Translations under genes and position numbers: made by a program | In this document: one piece after another, positions 63,301-64,000 of the stretch | Layout of the letters: the number at the start of each line of letters is the position of its first letter | How positions within the stretch are numbered: position 1 is the stretch's first letter | Notes under the pieces: generated by a model | Database searches by the model: none | The model's input: only the letters and a program-made list of their open reading frames with translations | Told to the model about the DNA's origin: nothing | NCBI GenBank assembly: GCA_965153355.1 | Contig: OZ231126.1 | Coordinates: 24,676,001 to 24,740,000 of the forward strand | Length of the DNA: 64,000 nucleotides | Source: Flaccisagitta enflata | Taxonomy: Eukaryota > Chaetognatha > Sagittoidea > Aphragmophora | Direction: 5' to 3'

Positions 63301-63440
63301 GTCTGTCTGTCTGTCAGTTTGCCTGTCTGTCTGTCTCTCTGTCTGGCTGTCTATCTGTCTGTATGTCTGCCTTTCCATTTGATTGTTTGCCTTATGGTCT
63401 CTCTCTCTTTCGCTCTCTCTCTCTTTCTCTCTCTCTCACT
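63301..63440. repeat. Degenerate TCTG then TCTC tract
   Basis: TGTCTGTC text grading into interrupted CTCTCT. Confidence 0.8.
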
Positions 63441-63619
63441 GTTTCACTCTCTTTGCTTGCTTTATTTCTCTCCCTACATCCTCGGCTTTCCTTCCTCAAC
63501 CAACTCTGTAACGCAGATGGGAGACTTTGCATCATTATCATTTTGTTTTCCTCAAATGAGAAAAAGTCGTGAGCAGAGAAAATGACAAAAGGACAAAAGG
63601 GTGTCTCTACGGGTGTGGA

Positions 63620-63724
<105 letters not shown>

Positions 63725-63824
63725 AAATTAGAATGAGAATTAGAATGAGAATTTGAAATACAATAAATCTAGGTTTAGGAAACCTTAACTACAGGGTCAT
63801 CAGCCTAAGATGCCGGATTCTGTT

Positions 63825-64000
63825 AAGCTTTTACTCATATACCCTTGATTTCATACTGATTGTCTCTTAAAGAGCATAATTTGACGTTTTTTGTATCAAA
63901 ATTTCATCCAAATCGGTTAAGTAGTTTAGATTTTACAAGTATTTGAAGTAGAAACTAATTTTCCCTCAATGGCAGAATTTTCAATAAAAATTGAGAGAGA
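63825..64000. mobile_element. Arm of a foldback element, cut by the window end
   Basis: AAGCTTTTACTC, TTTGACGTTTTTTGTAT and TAAGTAGTTTAGA follow the same order as in the left arm of the element at 8988. The remainder would lie beyond 64000. Confidence 0.5.

Overview
The window is a gene-poor, repeat-saturated stretch of a bilaterian animal genome. It has one convincing protein-coding feature: the first coding exon of a Hox5/Scr-class homeobox gene on the + strand (49777-51301). The exon starts with the group-5 N-terminus MSSYFVNS, ends with the hexapeptide IYPWM, and stops at a consensus splice donor. No homeodomain exon is visible in the remaining 12.7 kb, so intron 1 is longer than that. 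No other gene, tRNA, rRNA or miRNA could be supported. The hexapeptide context (IYPWMRKVHMSH) suggests a lophotrochozoan more than an arthropod, but the species cannot be fixed from this window.

Layout. 1-3.4 kb: anonymous AT-rich DNA with one (GA)n and decayed mobile-element copies. 3.5-7.0 kb: a striking mirror-symmetric element made of palindromes, a pyrimidine/purine tract pair and about 40 TTAATTAA octamers. 7.4-10 kb: a family-C element and a foldback. 10.4-16.2 kb: a tandem segmental duplication, each copy ending in a (CAA)n array, with a different transposon insertion in each copy. 16-29 kb: microsatellites, foldbacks and several family A and C elements. 30-31.2 kb: a nearly identical 554-bp tandem repeat. 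31.7-48.2 kb: long (TTTC), (CT), (CAAAA), (TCCG), (CAA), (GAAT), (GT) and (TGTC) arrays plus more mobile elements. 48.2-49.8 kb: CpG-rich DNA, probably promoter and 5' leader of the Hox gene. 51.3-64 kb: intron 1, with minisatellites, (GTT), (ATCT), (ATC) and (GA) arrays and foldbacks.

Most dispersed repeats belong to two related non-autonomous families. Family A ends in a hairpin plus CTAAAAA, has matching subterminal inverted repeats, a tetranucleotide (ACGG/TCCG) core, and sits at T-tracts. This is the architecture of Helentron-associated elements (DINE-1/INE-1 of flies, 'pearl' of bivalves). Family C has about 55-60-bp inverted repeats around a (TCCG) tract and a 21-bp minisatellite. The least expected observation is that in family A the hairpin arms and the distant subterminal repeat change together between subfamilies, so pairing is kept while sequence differs.

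All coordinates were read by eye. Repeat boundaries are good to a few bases for intact copies and to tens of bases for degenerate ones.
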